DNA of 64,000 bases, taken from NCBI GenBank assembly GCA_030544685.1, contig CP086683.1, positions 1,426,001 through 1,490,000 of the forward strand. Reading direction: 5' to 3'. Position numbers and translations under genes: made by a program. The stretch's first letter is position 1. The number at the start of each line of letters is the position of its first letter. Under the pieces are notes generated by a model. That model did not search any database. It saw only the letters and a program-made list of their open reading frames with translations, and had not been told where the DNA came from. Shown piece after piece: positions 48,864-58,479 of this stretch. Source of the DNA: Pseudomonas sp. B21_DOA. GTDB taxonomy: Bacteria; Pseudomonadota; Gammaproteobacteria; Pseudomonadales; Pseudomonadaceae.

Positions 48864-51559
48864 TTAGAGGCACAGCGGCCCACGCGGGTAGCGCTTGAGG
48901 GCTTTGATCAACTCGTCACCGGGAATCGGTCGGTCGAACAGATAACCCTGGCCGACGTCGCAACGATGCCGGCGCAGGAACGCCAGTTGCTCGGCGGTTT
49001 CGATGCCTTCGGCGACGACCTTGAGTTTCAGGTTGTGGGCCATGGCGATCACGGCGGAGGTGATTTCCATGTCGTCCTGGTTGTCCGGAATTTCATGGAT
49101 GAAGCTGCGATCGATCTTGATGATGTCGATCGGGAATTTCTTCAGATAGCTCAGCGACGAGTATCCGGTGCCGAAGTCATCCATGGCTAGGGTCAGGCCC
49201 AGGCGCTTGAGCTGGTCGAGCTGCAAGTGGGTGTCTTCGGTGGCTTCCAGCAGCAGGCCTTCGGTCAGCTCCAGCTCGAGCAGACTCGCCGGCAGCGCTT
49301 CTTCCCTGAGGATGTTGGCGATCGAGGCGACCAGATCCGGATCGGAGAACTGTTTCGGCGACAGATTGATCGCCACTTGCAGATTGCCCAGGCCGGCGGC
49401 GGTCAAGGATTTGCTCATGCGGCAGGCCTGACGGGCGATCCATTTGCCGATCGGAATGATCAGGCCGGTTTCCTCGGCGACGCTGATGAACTGGTCCGGG
49501 CGGATCATGCCGCGTTCCGGATGGTTCCAGCGCAACAGCGCTTCCATACCCAGCAGGCGCCCACTGCGTAGGCACAGTTTCGGCTGGTAGAACACGTCCA
49601 GCTCGTTCTGGGTCAGGGCGCGGCGCAGGTTGTTCTCGACGAACAGTTTGTAGCTGGCTTCGGCGTTCAGCGCTTCAGTGAACACCTGCAACTGATGTTT
49701 ACCGTTGGCCTTGGCCTTGTGCAGCGCCAGACCGGCGTTGCGCATCAGTGTCTGCGGATCGCGCCCGTGCAGCGGCGCGCAGGCGAGGCCGACGGAGCCG
49801 GTGACGCTGATCAGCTGATTGTCGACGAACATCGGCTTGTCGAGGGTCATGAGCAACTGACTGGCGATCTGCTGCCCGGCTTCAAGATCGGTGTCGTCGA
49901 GCAATACGGCAAATTCGTTACTGGCAAAACGCGCCAGGCTCCCACTCGGGCTGAGGCTGTTGCGCAGGCGCCGGGCGAGGCTGATCAACAGTTTGTCGCC
50001 GGTCTGGTGACCGAGGCTGTCGTTGATCCGCTTGAAGTTGTCGATATCGACCAGCAACAGGCTGATCGGCGCATCGCTGTCGCGGGCAAAACGCTCATCG
50101 AGATTGCGGATGAATGCCGGACGATTGCCGAGGTTGGTCAGGTTGTCGGTATAGGCCAGGCGCTCGATACGCTGCTGCGCGAGTTTGGTCTGGGTGATGT
50201 CTTCGTAGATGCCGATGTAATGCGTCAGCTCACGGTTGTCGCCATAGACCTTGGAAATCGACAACTGCCCCCAGTAGGGTTCGAGGTTTTTCCGGCGGCT
50301 CTTGAATTCACCCTGCCAGCTGTTGCTCTGGGCCAGCGCCGAGGGCGCGTCGAACAGCAGTTCGCTGAGGTTTTCCAGCGCCGGCAACTCCGACAGGCGC
50401 TGACCGTGGACTTCCTCGGTGGTGTACTGGGTGATCGCGGTGAAGCTCGGGTTGACGTACTCGACAACGCCGTCGCAGTTGACCAGCAAAAAGGCGTTGG
50501 CGCTTTGCTCGACCGCGCGCTGAAACAGGTGCAGGGCGCTGGTGGCAGTGCGGCGGTTGTGGTTGTTGATCACTTGCGCGAACTGGTCGGCCAGCTCGCC
50601 GGCAAAGGCAATTTCGTCGGACTGCCAGGCGCGGGTCGCGCCGGTCTGTTCCAGACACAACACGCCGACCACTTGCCCGTCGACGCGAATGCTGGCGTCG
50701 AGCATGGCGTTAACGTCACGCGGACGCATCGCCTCGGCCATCTCGCGGGTGCGCGGGTCGTGCATGGCGTTGTGGGCATCGATGGCGCGGCTGCTGTGCA
50801 GCGCCTCCATGTAATCGGGAAGCCGCTGATATCGATCGGCTCCGGCAGCAGGTATTCCTGGGTCGCACGATGGTAGGCGGAGATCGGCAGCAAGCGCTGG
50901 CCTTCGAGGTTCCACAGGCTGGCGCAGTCGATCTCGTAAATGTCGCAGGCGCAGCGGGTGATCAGCTCGGCGGCTTCCTGCAGCGAGTTGTGCGTGCTGT
51001 AGCGCTGGCGTGCGAGCAGCAGAATCAGATCCTGCTGGGCGCGTACGCGTTCCAGATGCTGCAGTTGTTCCTGCTGGGCACGCTGGTTCAGCTCAAGGGC
51101 GATTTGCAGGCGCGAGTTCTGGGTTTCCAGGTCGACCGAAGGCAGCGCCTGGGTTTCGTCGAACACCTCGTCGACGGCCAGCAGGTAGCCGCGCAGCAAA
51201 TGCCGGTTGTGCTGTTTGTAGGCTTCACCCAGCTCGAGGATGTTCAACGCGCCGGCGGCGGTGTGCAGGGTGTAGCGCACCACGTAATGCGCGCTTTTGC
51301 TCAACTGCTGCTGGATCGCGTCATGCAGTTGGTAGCGCGCTTCGGGCTCCATCAGGCTGGCGTAGGGCGAGCCGACCAGGGCGCAGAGCTCGACGGCCGG
51401 CTGGCCGAACTGGCGTTCGCAGTTGGGATCGAGGAACAGCATCGCCCAACTGGCTTCATTCAAGCGCTCGAAACGCAGCATGCCGAGCCGCGAGGGCACA
51501 GGCAACTGCGTCACTACCTCGGCCGCCATACGGCTGGCGGCATCGGGTTGGCTCTTCAT
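48864..51559 (-). CDS. dipA: Cyclic-di-GMP phosphodiesterase DipA (GAF-PAS-GGDEF-EAL), frameshifted
   Basis: An 898-residue protein after repair of the G run 50817-50819, which joins D-I-S-G-F-P to D-Y-M-E-A-L. Domain order: N-terminal PAS-like region, GAF (around residues 170-350), PAS (Y-V-N-P-S-F-T-A-I-T-Q-Y), degenerate GGDEF whose site reads A-S-N-E-F, then EAL with M-E-A-L-L-R-W-N-H. The cyclase site is inactive and probably binds GTP or is regulatory; the EAL domain should degrade c-di-GMP. The P. aeruginosa orthologue is needed for biofilm dispersal. Upstream 51560-51813 holds no gene. Confidence 0.9.
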
Positions 51560-51732
51560 GAAGGGAACTCGCTTGGAAATATGCTGAATGCGCCGGGCTC
51601 TCGCCCTCTTGTCTGTTGGCTGCGGCAAGGTTGCATCATTGCGGCACCGACTGACAAGAGAGATGAAGGCCAAGTGCTATAAGAATATGTCGGCTGCAGT
51701 GAACATTTCTCCAGTGCATGACTGAAATGAAC

Positions 51733-51807
51733 AAAAGATCACAGCTTCACGCCGCCCCAACAGGGTAATGCGCCTGGTGTAGGAGCTGCCGAAGGCTGCG
51801 ATCTTTT
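51733..51807. repeat. REP-like inverted repeat, GCCGAAGGCTGCGATCTTTT type
   Basis: A clear right arm at 51778-51807 (GTGTAGGAGCTGCCGAAGGC...) and an eroded left arm AAAAGATCACAGCTTCACGC at 51733-51752. This is the same family as 46279-46340, lying just beyond the phosphatase stop. Confidence 0.65.
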
Positions 51808-51813
51808 ACTGTT

Positions 51814-53210
51814 TCAACGCAATTTCATACTGATCGACTGCAGCTTCTTGCCATCGCGGTCATGGTAATTGACCCATATCTGATCAGCCTCAACGACGAC
51901 ATGCGCAAAATTGTCCTGACTCACCACGGCACTGGTCAACTCGTGCCGATAATCCCGCCTGCCGTGCGCACCAGCGGTTGATCGAGGATAAACGTCGAGG
52001 CTTTGGCATACGGCAACAGTTTGCTGTTGTGCAGCGGTGACGACACGAGGGTGTGCACTTCGAAATCGGTGTCTTCGCTGTGAGTCAAGCGACTGGTCAG
52101 CGAGCCATGGACATCGCCTGAGACGAACACCACGTTTTTGATCCGATGGGTACGAATGGTTTCCAGCAGGCGCAGACGCTGTTCGGGAAAAGCTTTCCAG
52201 GCATCGTCACCGTGAAGCTTGCGGTCGGGATAAAACATCACGCTGGTCACCACGAATTTCACCCGTGCCGGAGTGTGAATCAGCCATTCAAGCAGCGCTT
52301 GTTCCTGTTCGACGTCGAGAATGCGCCGATCGTCTTTCGACAGGTTGCGCTGGGTGCGACTGTCGGTAACGAACCAAGCGATATCGCTGTCGCCGAACTG
52401 ATACCAGTAATGCTTCAAGCTGTCCCGGTCTATCTGGCCCTTGCCGTTACATGCATAAACCGGGCTGTGGCTGGCTTGATAAAGTTCATAAGCGGCCATG
52501 GCATTGCGATACAAGTCCTTGTCCGCATCTTTGGCATTGGCGGGCCAGTTATCTTCGATTTCATGATCGTCAAGCATCATGTAAGTCGATGTATTGGACA
52601 TCAGTCGTTGAATATTCGGTTGCGAAAATGCCGTTCGATATTTCTTCAGAATGTCTTTGGCTTCGCGATCCGGTGCAATGATATTCAAGTCATCTACATA
52701 AACCTGGTCGCCGGTCATGATTACCGCACTGACCGGTAGATGACTGTTTTCGATCAGTTGATTGATCGAGCCAAAGATGCGGTCGCCCAGTTGCGGCAGG
52801 GAAGCGATGCCTGCGGTGATCCGCAGATAACGGCACGAACCGACGATAAAGCTGCGGGGCTGGTTGCCCTGCGCAGTTCGGGTGCGAAAGCGGTAGAGCT
52901 GACGCGGCCATTGCAATGGAAACTCGACCACCGTGTCGATGGTATGCACCGGGTTCATCGGACTTAGGCAACCGGCTTGATATTCGTATTCACAATCGGC
53001 ATCGAGATCGTGCAATACCAGCACACCCGACATGTCATTAGCCGGATTCAAAAGTGCAAATACGCTGTTGGACCATTTTTCCGCACCGGCCTTGCGAGCG
53101 CGGACTCCGGCAAACACTCTTTTTCTGTCCTGCTGTTCGCCGCGAATGAAAATGCGTACTTCGTTAGTTGTGGTGTGGCCCACAATAGGGCCGATAGTCG
53201 GTTTGAACAT
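51814..53210 (-). CDS. PhoD-like metallophosphatase, frameshifted at the C-terminus
   Basis: A 465-residue PhoD-family phosphatase: V-G-S-C-R, M-T-G-D-Q-V-Y-V-D-D, M-L-D-D-H-E-I-E-D-N-W and S-G-D-V-H-G-S provide the metal ligands. One base added to the C run 51954-51956 replaces the short ending by R-T-A-G-G-D-Y-R-H-E-L-T-S and about 40 more residues, ending at 51814. Unlike classical PhoD it has no Tat or Sec signal, so it may act in the cytosol. Substrate unknown. It interrupts the aceF-dipA adjacency of P. aeruginosa. Confidence 0.8.
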
Positions 53211-53389
53211 GATCGATTCCGTTCGAGATTTTAATAAGATGAATTAAATAAGCGGAGCGCATTGAAGCAACTTTCCTGAGCAGAGGTTAGTTGGCCGGCG
53301 GCGGAAAATATTGGCGTTAAGTGGACCAGGCCTGTGGCCGATGTCAGCGCAGGTTGTAGGAAAGAGGCGCGATCCGGTTTATTTCAGGC

Positions 53390-53415
53390 AAAAAAAGCCC
53401 CGTCAATTGACGGGG
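53390..53415 (-). terminator. Rho-independent terminator of aceEF
   Basis: A perfect palindrome CCCCGTCAATTGACGGGG (53398-53415) is followed on the minus strand by a seven-base T run, 71 bp after the aceF stop. Confidence 0.88.
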
Positions 53416-53457
53416 TTGAGGTACGAGCGTGTGGCGCTCGAAAGGGTGCAGCAAACA

Positions 53458-53477
53458 GCCCTCCGTTGCCGGAGGGC
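53458..53477 (-). terminator. First hairpin downstream of aceF
   Basis: An 8-bp stem GCCCTCCG / CGGAGGGC with a four-base loop, 8 bp after the aceF stop, is followed on the minus strand by TGTTTGCTG. It is a weak terminator or 3'-end protector ahead of the stronger one at 53390. Confidence 0.5.
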
Positions 53478-53485
53478 CGTTTGGG

Positions 53486-55438
53486 TTACAGCAGGATGGT
53501 GCGGATGTCGCCCAACAGGCTGCCCAGACGCTGGGTGAAGCGTGCAGCTGCAGCGCCGTTGATCACACGGTGATCGTAGGACAGCGACAGTGGAAGCATC
53601 AGCTTCGGCTGGAAGGCTTTGCCGTCCCAGACTGGCTGGATGGTTGCCTTGGAAACACCGAGGATCGCCACTTCCGGCGCGTTGACGATTGGCGTGAAGC
53701 CGGTGCCGCCAATATGACCGAGGCTGGAAATGGTGAAGCAGGCGCCTTGCATCTCGTCCGAGGACAGCTTCTTGGTGCGGGCCTTTTCAGCCAGCGAAGC
53801 CGCTTCGGCCGCCAGTTGCAGCAGGCTCTTCTGGTCGACGTTCTTGATCACCGGCACCAGCAGGCCATCCGGAGTGTCGACGGCGAAGCCGATGTTCACG
53901 TATTTCTTGCGGATGATCGCCTTGCCGCTTGGCGCCAGCGAACTGTTGAAGTCCGGCAGCTCCTTGAGCAGGTGCGCGCAGGTCTTGAGCAGCAGCGGCA
54001 GGATGGTCAGCTTGACGCCAGCCTTCTCGGCCACGGCTTTTTGCGCTACACGGAAGGCTTCCAGCTCGGTGATGTCCGCCGAGTCGAATTGCGTCACGTG
54101 TGGCACGTTCAGCCAGCTGCGGTGCAGGTTGGCCGCGCCGACTTGCATCAGGCGGGTCATCGGCACTTCTTCGATTTCGCCGAAACGGCTGAAATCGACC
54201 ACCGGGATCGGCGGGATGCCCGCGCCACCGGTAGCGCCGCCAGCAGCGGCCGGTGCTTCCTTGGCCTTCTGCATCATCGCCTTGACGTAAACCTGCACGT
54301 CCTCCTTGAGGATGCGACCATGCGGACCGCTGGCGCCAACGGCGCTCAGCTCGACGCCGAACTCACGAGCCAGTTGACGCACGGCAGGGCCGGCGTGAAC
54401 CTTCGCGCCCGGCTTGGCCGGTGCGGCGGCTGGAGCGGCGGCAGGTGTAGCGGCAGCGGCAGCCGGAGCAGCAGCGGCAGGTGCCGGCGCGCTGGGTGCA
54501 GCCGGGGCAGCAGCAGGTGCCGCGCCTTTGACTTTGAGCTTGAGAATCAGGTCGCCAGTGCCGACTTCGTCATCCAGCTTGATCGAAACGCTTTCGACCA
54601 CGCCAGCGGCAGGCGATGGAATTTCCATGCTGGCCTTGTCGGATTCCAGGGTGATCAGCGACTGGTCGGCTTCGACGGTGTCGCCGGCCTTGACCAGCAC
54701 TTCGATGATCTTCGCCTTGCCGGCCGAACCGATGTCCGGCACGTGGATGTCCTGAACGCTGTCAGCGGCCGGTGCGGCCGGAGCAGCAGCCGGGGCTGGC
54801 GCAGCGGCAGCAGCAGGCGCAGCAGCCTGAGCCGGAGCGGCCGCAGCAGGGGCCGCAGCACCCGCCACTTCCAGATCCAGAATGAGATCGCCAGTGCCGA
54901 CTTCGTCGTTGAGCTTGACGCTGATGGCCTTGACCACGCCAGCGGCAGGCGACGGGATTTCCATGCTCGCCTTGTCGGATTCCAGGGTGATCAGCGATTG
55001 ATCAGCTTCGACGCTGTCGCCGACCTTGACCTGAATCTCGATGATCTGTGCCTTGCCCGACGAACCGATGTCCGGCACGTGCACTTGCTGTACCGAAGCG
55101 GCAGCAGGAGCAGCGGCAGGCGCGGCAGCAGCAGGGGCGGCAGCCGGTTTCTCTTCGGCTTTCGCAGCAGGTGCGGCGGCCGGCGCAGGGGCCGCTTCAG
55201 CAGCGCCCTCGACTTCCAGTTCGAGCAGTTCGTCGCCTTCTTTCAGACGGTCGCCCAGCTTCACTTTCAGGCTCTTGATGACGCCGGCTTTCGGGGCCGG
55301 CACTTCCATGCTGGCCTTGTCCGATTCCAGAGTCAGGATGCTCTGGTCGGCTTCGATGCGGTCGCCGACCTTCACAAACAGTTCAATTACTTCACCTTCA
55401 CCGCTGCCGATGTCAGGTACGCGAATGAGTTCGCTCAC
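53486..55438 (-). CDS. aceF: Pyruvate dehydrogenase E2 (dihydrolipoyl acetyltransferase)
   Basis: A 650-residue protein with three lipoyl domains (each with E-S-D-K-A-S-M-E, the lysine being lipoylated) joined by Ala/Pro linkers, a peripheral subunit-binding domain (A-G-P-A-V-R-Q-L-A-R-E), and a catalytic domain with S-Y-D-H-R-V-I-N-G near the C-terminus. It starts at GTG 55438, 11 bp after aceE. It forms the core of the complex that converts pyruvate to acetyl-CoA. I recall the P. aeruginosa protein having two lipoyl domains (547 residues), so the third may be a lineage difference. Confidence 0.96.
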   Translation of the reverse strand: MSELIRVPDIGSGEGEVIELFVKVGDRIEADQSILTLESDKASMEVPAPKAGVIKSLKVKLGDRLKEGDELLELEVEGAAEAAPAPAAAPAAKAEEKPAAAPAAAAPAAAPAAASVQQVHVPDIGSSGKAQIIEIQVKVGDSVEADQSLITLESDKASMEIPSPAAGVVKAISVKLNDEVGTGDLILDLEVAGAAAPAAAAPAQAAAPAAAAAPAPAAAPAAPAADSVQDIHVPDIGSAGKAKIIEVLVKAGDTVEADQSLITLESDKASMEIPSPAAGVVESVSIKLDDEVGTGDLILKLKVKGAAPAAAPAAPSAPAPAAAAPAAAAATPAAAPAAAPAKPGAKVHAGPAVRQLAREFGVELSAVGASGPHGRILKEDVQVYVKAMMQKAKEAPAAAGGATGGAGIPPIPVVDFSRFGEIEEVPMTRLMQVGAANLHRSWLNVPHVTQFDSADITELEAFRVAQKAVAEKAGVKLTILPLLLKTCAHLLKELPDFNSSLAPSGKAIIRKKYVNIGFAVDTPDGLLVPVIKNVDQKSLLQLAAEAASLAEKARTKKLSSDEMQGACFTISSLGHIGGTGFTPIVNAPEVAILGVSKATIQPVWDGKAFQPKLMLPLSLSYDHRVINGAAAARFTQRLGSLLGDIRTILL

Positions 55439-55449
55439 AAAATGTCTCC

Positions 55450-58095
55450 TCAGCAGTCCAGTGGGTTGCGTTTTTCCGGGTCGATGCCGAACTTGACGAT
55501 GGCCTCAGCCACGACTTTAGGTTCGATATCACCACGGTCAGCCAGTGCTTCCAGGGCTGCCAACACCACGAAATGACGGTCGACTTCGAAGAAATGACGC
55601 AGTTTCTTGCGGCTGTCGCTGCGGCCGAAACCGTCGGTGCCCAGGACTTTGAATTCCTTGGACGGTACCCACTGACGGATCTGCTCGGCGAACAGCTTCA
55701 TGTAGTCGGTAGAGGCAATGACCGGACCTTTACGGCCGTTCAGGCACTCTTCGACGTAGCTCAGCTGAGGCTTCTGGCCAGGCTTGAGACGGTTGCTGCG
55801 TTCTACGGCCAGGCCGTCGCGACGCAGTTCGTTGAAGCTGGTAACGCTCCACACGTCAGCGCCGATGTTGAACTCTTCACGCAGGATCTTCGCCGCTTCA
55901 CGCACTTCGCGCAGGATGGTACCGGAGCCCATCAGCTGAACGTGGTGCGCCGCATCGCGAGTGTCTTCCTCGAGCAGGTACATGCCTTTCTTGATGCCTT
56001 CTTCGGCACCGGCCGGCATGGCTGGCTGCTGGTACGACTCGTTCATCACGGTGATGTAGTAGAAGATGTCCTGTTGCTCTTCGGTCATCTTCTTCATGCC
56101 GTCCTGAATGATCACCGCCAGCTCGTAGCCGTAGGTCGGATCGTAGGTGCGGCAGTTCGGGATGGTCGCGGCCAGCAGGTGGCTGTGACCGTCTTCGTGC
56201 TGCAGACCTTCACCGTTCAGGGTGGTACGGCCGGCGGTGCCGCCGATCAGGAAGCCACGGGTACGGCTGTCGCCAGCGGCCCAGGCCAGGTCGCCGATAC
56301 GCTGGAAGCCGAACATCGAGTAGAAGATGTAGAACGGCAGCATCGGCTGGTTGTGGCTGGAGTACGAAGTACCGGCAGCGATGAACGAGCTCATGGCGCC
56401 TGCTTCGTTGATGCCTTCTTCAAGGATCTGACCTTTCTGGTCTTCCTTGTAGAACATCACCTGGTCTTTATCGACTGGCTCGTAGAGCTGGCCGACGGAG
56501 GAGTAGATACCCAGCTGACGGAACATGCCTTCCATACCGAAGGTACGGGCTTCGTCCGGGATGATCGGGACGATGCGCGGACCGATTTCCTTGTCCTTGA
56601 CCAGTTGCGCGAGGATCCGCACGAAGGCCATGGTGGTGGAAATTTCACGGTCGCCCGAGCCGTCGAGGATGGCTTTGAGGGTGTCCAGATCCGGAGTCGG
56701 TACGCTGAAGCTCTGCGCACGGCGTTGTGGCACGAAGCCGCCCAATGCAGCGCGACGCTCGGCCAGGTAGCGGCCTTCGGCACTGTTCGGCTCTGGCTTG
56801 AAGAACGGCAGGTTCTCCAGCTCTTCGTCCTTGACCGGGATATCGAAGCGATCGCGGAACAGCTTCAGGCTCTCGACGTCGACCTTCTTGGTGTTGTGCG
56901 CGGTGTTCTTCGCTTCGCCGGCACCGGTGCCATAACCCTTGATGGTCTTGGCGAGGATGACGGTCGGTTGTTCCTTGTGGTTGACCGCTTCGTGGTACGC
57001 CGCGTAGACCTTGTACGGGTCGTGGCCGCCACGGTTGAGTTTCCAGATCTCGTCGTCGGACAGATCGGCAACCATTGCCTTGAGTTCAGGCGTGTTGAAG
57101 AAGTGCTCGCGAACGAACGCGCCGTCTTTGGCTTTGTAGTTCTGGTATTCGCCGTCGATGACTTCGTCCATGCGACGCTGCAGGATGCCGTCGACGTCCT
57201 TGGCCAGCAATGGGTCCCAGAAACGGCCCCAGATGACTTTGGTTACGTTCCATTGTGCACCGCGGAACACGCCTTCGAGTTCCTGAATGATCTTGCCGTT
57301 GCCGCGAACCGGGCCGTCGAGGCGCTGCAGGTTGCAGTTGATGACGAAGATCAGGTTGTCCAGCTTCTCGCGGCCGGCCAGGGAGATCGCGCCCAGGGAT
57401 TCCGGCTCGTCGCACTCGCCGTCGCCCAGGAAGCACCAGACCTTCTGTTTGCCCGGCTGGATGAAACCACGGTGCTCCAGGTACTTCATGAAGCGCGCCT
57501 GGTAGATCGCCTGGATCGGACCCAGACCCATCGATACGGTCGGGAACTGCCAGAAGTCAGGCATCAGCCAAGGGTGCGGATAGGACGACAGGCCTTGACC
57601 ATCGACTTCCTGACGGAAGTTGTTCATCTGGTCTTCGGTGATGCGGCCTTCCATGAATGCGCGGGCGTAAACGCCTGGCGAGGTGTGGCCCTGGAAGTAG
57701 ATCAGGTCGCCGCCGTGTTCGTCGGTCGGGGCCTGGAAGAAATAGTTGAAGCCGATGTCATACAGGGTCGCACTGGAAGCGAAGCTGGAGATGTGACCAC
57801 CCAGGTCCGAATCTCGCAGGTTCGTGCGCATTACCATGGCCATCGCGTTCCAGCGTACCAGCGAGCGAATGCGGCGTTCCATGAACAGGTCGCCAGGCAT
57901 GCGTGCTTCGTGGGTAACGGGGATCGTGTTGCGGTAAGGCGTGGTGATCGCGTAAGGGAGCTGCGAGCCGCTGCGGGTCGCGAGTTCGCCCATACGGGTC
58001 ATCAGATAGTGAGCACGGTCTTCGCCTTCTTTGTCGAGAACCGATTCCAGGGCGTCCAGCCATTCCTGGGTTTCGACGGGATCGAGGTCTTGCAT
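55450..58095 (-). CDS. aceE: Pyruvate dehydrogenase E1, homodimeric type
   Basis: An 881-residue thiamine-diphosphate enzyme of the single-chain E1 type, with the cofactor motif G-D-G-E-C-D-E-P-E followed by N-C-N-L-Q-R-L-D. N-terminal Q-D-L-D-P-V-E-T-Q-E-W-L-D-A-L-E is typical. It decarboxylates pyruvate and passes the acetyl group to AceF. The promoter region with two palindromes lies upstream. Confidence 0.97.
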   Translation of the reverse strand: MQDLDPVETQEWLDALESVLDKEGEDRAHYLMTRMGELATRSGSQLPYAITTPYRNTIPVTHEARMPGDLFMERRIRSLVRWNAMAMVMRTNLRDSDLGGHISSFASSATLYDIGFNYFFQAPTDEHGGDLIYFQGHTSPGVYARAFMEGRITEDQMNNFRQEVDGQGLSSYPHPWLMPDFWQFPTVSMGLGPIQAIYQARFMKYLEHRGFIQPGKQKVWCFLGDGECDEPESLGAISLAGREKLDNLIFVINCNLQRLDGPVRGNGKIIQELEGVFRGAQWNVTKVIWGRFWDPLLAKDVDGILQRRMDEVIDGEYQNYKAKDGAFVREHFFNTPELKAMVADLSDDEIWKLNRGGHDPYKVYAAYHEAVNHKEQPTVILAKTIKGYGTGAGEAKNTAHNTKKVDVESLKLFRDRFDIPVKDEELENLPFFKPEPNSAEGRYLAERRAALGGFVPQRRAQSFSVPTPDLDTLKAILDGSGDREISTTMAFVRILAQLVKDKEIGPRIVPIIPDEARTFGMEGMFRQLGIYSSVGQLYEPVDKDQVMFYKEDQKGQILEEGINEAGAMSSFIAAGTSYSSHNQPMLPFYIFYSMFGFQRIGDLAWAAGDSRTRGFLIGGTAGRTTLNGEGLQHEDGHSHLLAATIPNCRTYDPTYGYELAVIIQDGMKKMTEEQQDIFYYITVMNESYQQPAMPAGAEEGIKKGMYLLEEDTRDAAHHVQLMGSGTILREVREAAKILREEFNIGADVWSVTSFNELRRDGLAVERSNRLKPGQKPQLSYVEECLNGRKGPVIASTDYMKLFAEQIRQWVPSKEFKVLGTDGFGRSDSRKKLRHFFEVDRHFVVLAALEALADRGDIEPKVVAEAIVKFGIDPEKRNPLDC

Positions 58096-58206
58096 GGCTT
58101 GCTCCAGGGCGGAAAGGCTTCCAGAATCGGTTGCCTGAGTTTGCGACTGGCCTTGTGGGCAGACGATTTAAAATTCTTGGATTGCCGACAGGTTGTTCCG
58201 GCGGCG

Positions 58207-58273
58207 TGTAGTTTTACTACAAATCTTCCGGCATTTCAGCCTTTCGAATGTATAGACGAGTAGTAAAACTACA
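58207..58273 (-). promoter_or_regulatory. Pair of palindromic sites upstream of aceE
   Basis: TGTAGTTTTACTACA at 58207-58221 (6-bp arms, TTT centre) and its inverted, one-mismatch copy AGTAGTAAAACTACA at 58259-58273 have centres 52 bp apart, about five helical turns. They lie 112-178 bp upstream of aceE, in the 384-bp gap before glnE, where cooperative or looping binding of a GntR-like regulator is plausible. The regulator is not identified. No gene was seen in the gap. Confidence 0.6.
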
Positions 58274-58479
58274 GATGAAAGGCTTGTGGCCTCCGACTGC
58301 GTTGTGAGAATAATCGTTAAGGCGGGTCGATTTCCATCCGAATAAGGTGAAAGTTTGATGCTGGATGCCAAAGAAGAACAAATTTCAGCTATTTCTAACT
58401 TTTGTTCGACAGTCCTTCACGTAGCGGGTTTTCATCATTCACTACAAGCGGCCCTTTATACGCCGATCAAGGATAGACC

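Noticed and set aside
53429..55576. 715-codon plus-strand frame with Gly/Ser/Arg-rich repeats
   Set aside because: It is antisense to aceF; the repeats are the complement of the Ala/Pro linkers and lipoyl modules.
55573..58263. 896-codon plus-strand open frame
   Set aside because: It is exactly antisense to aceE, a certain gene, and shows no recognisable family.
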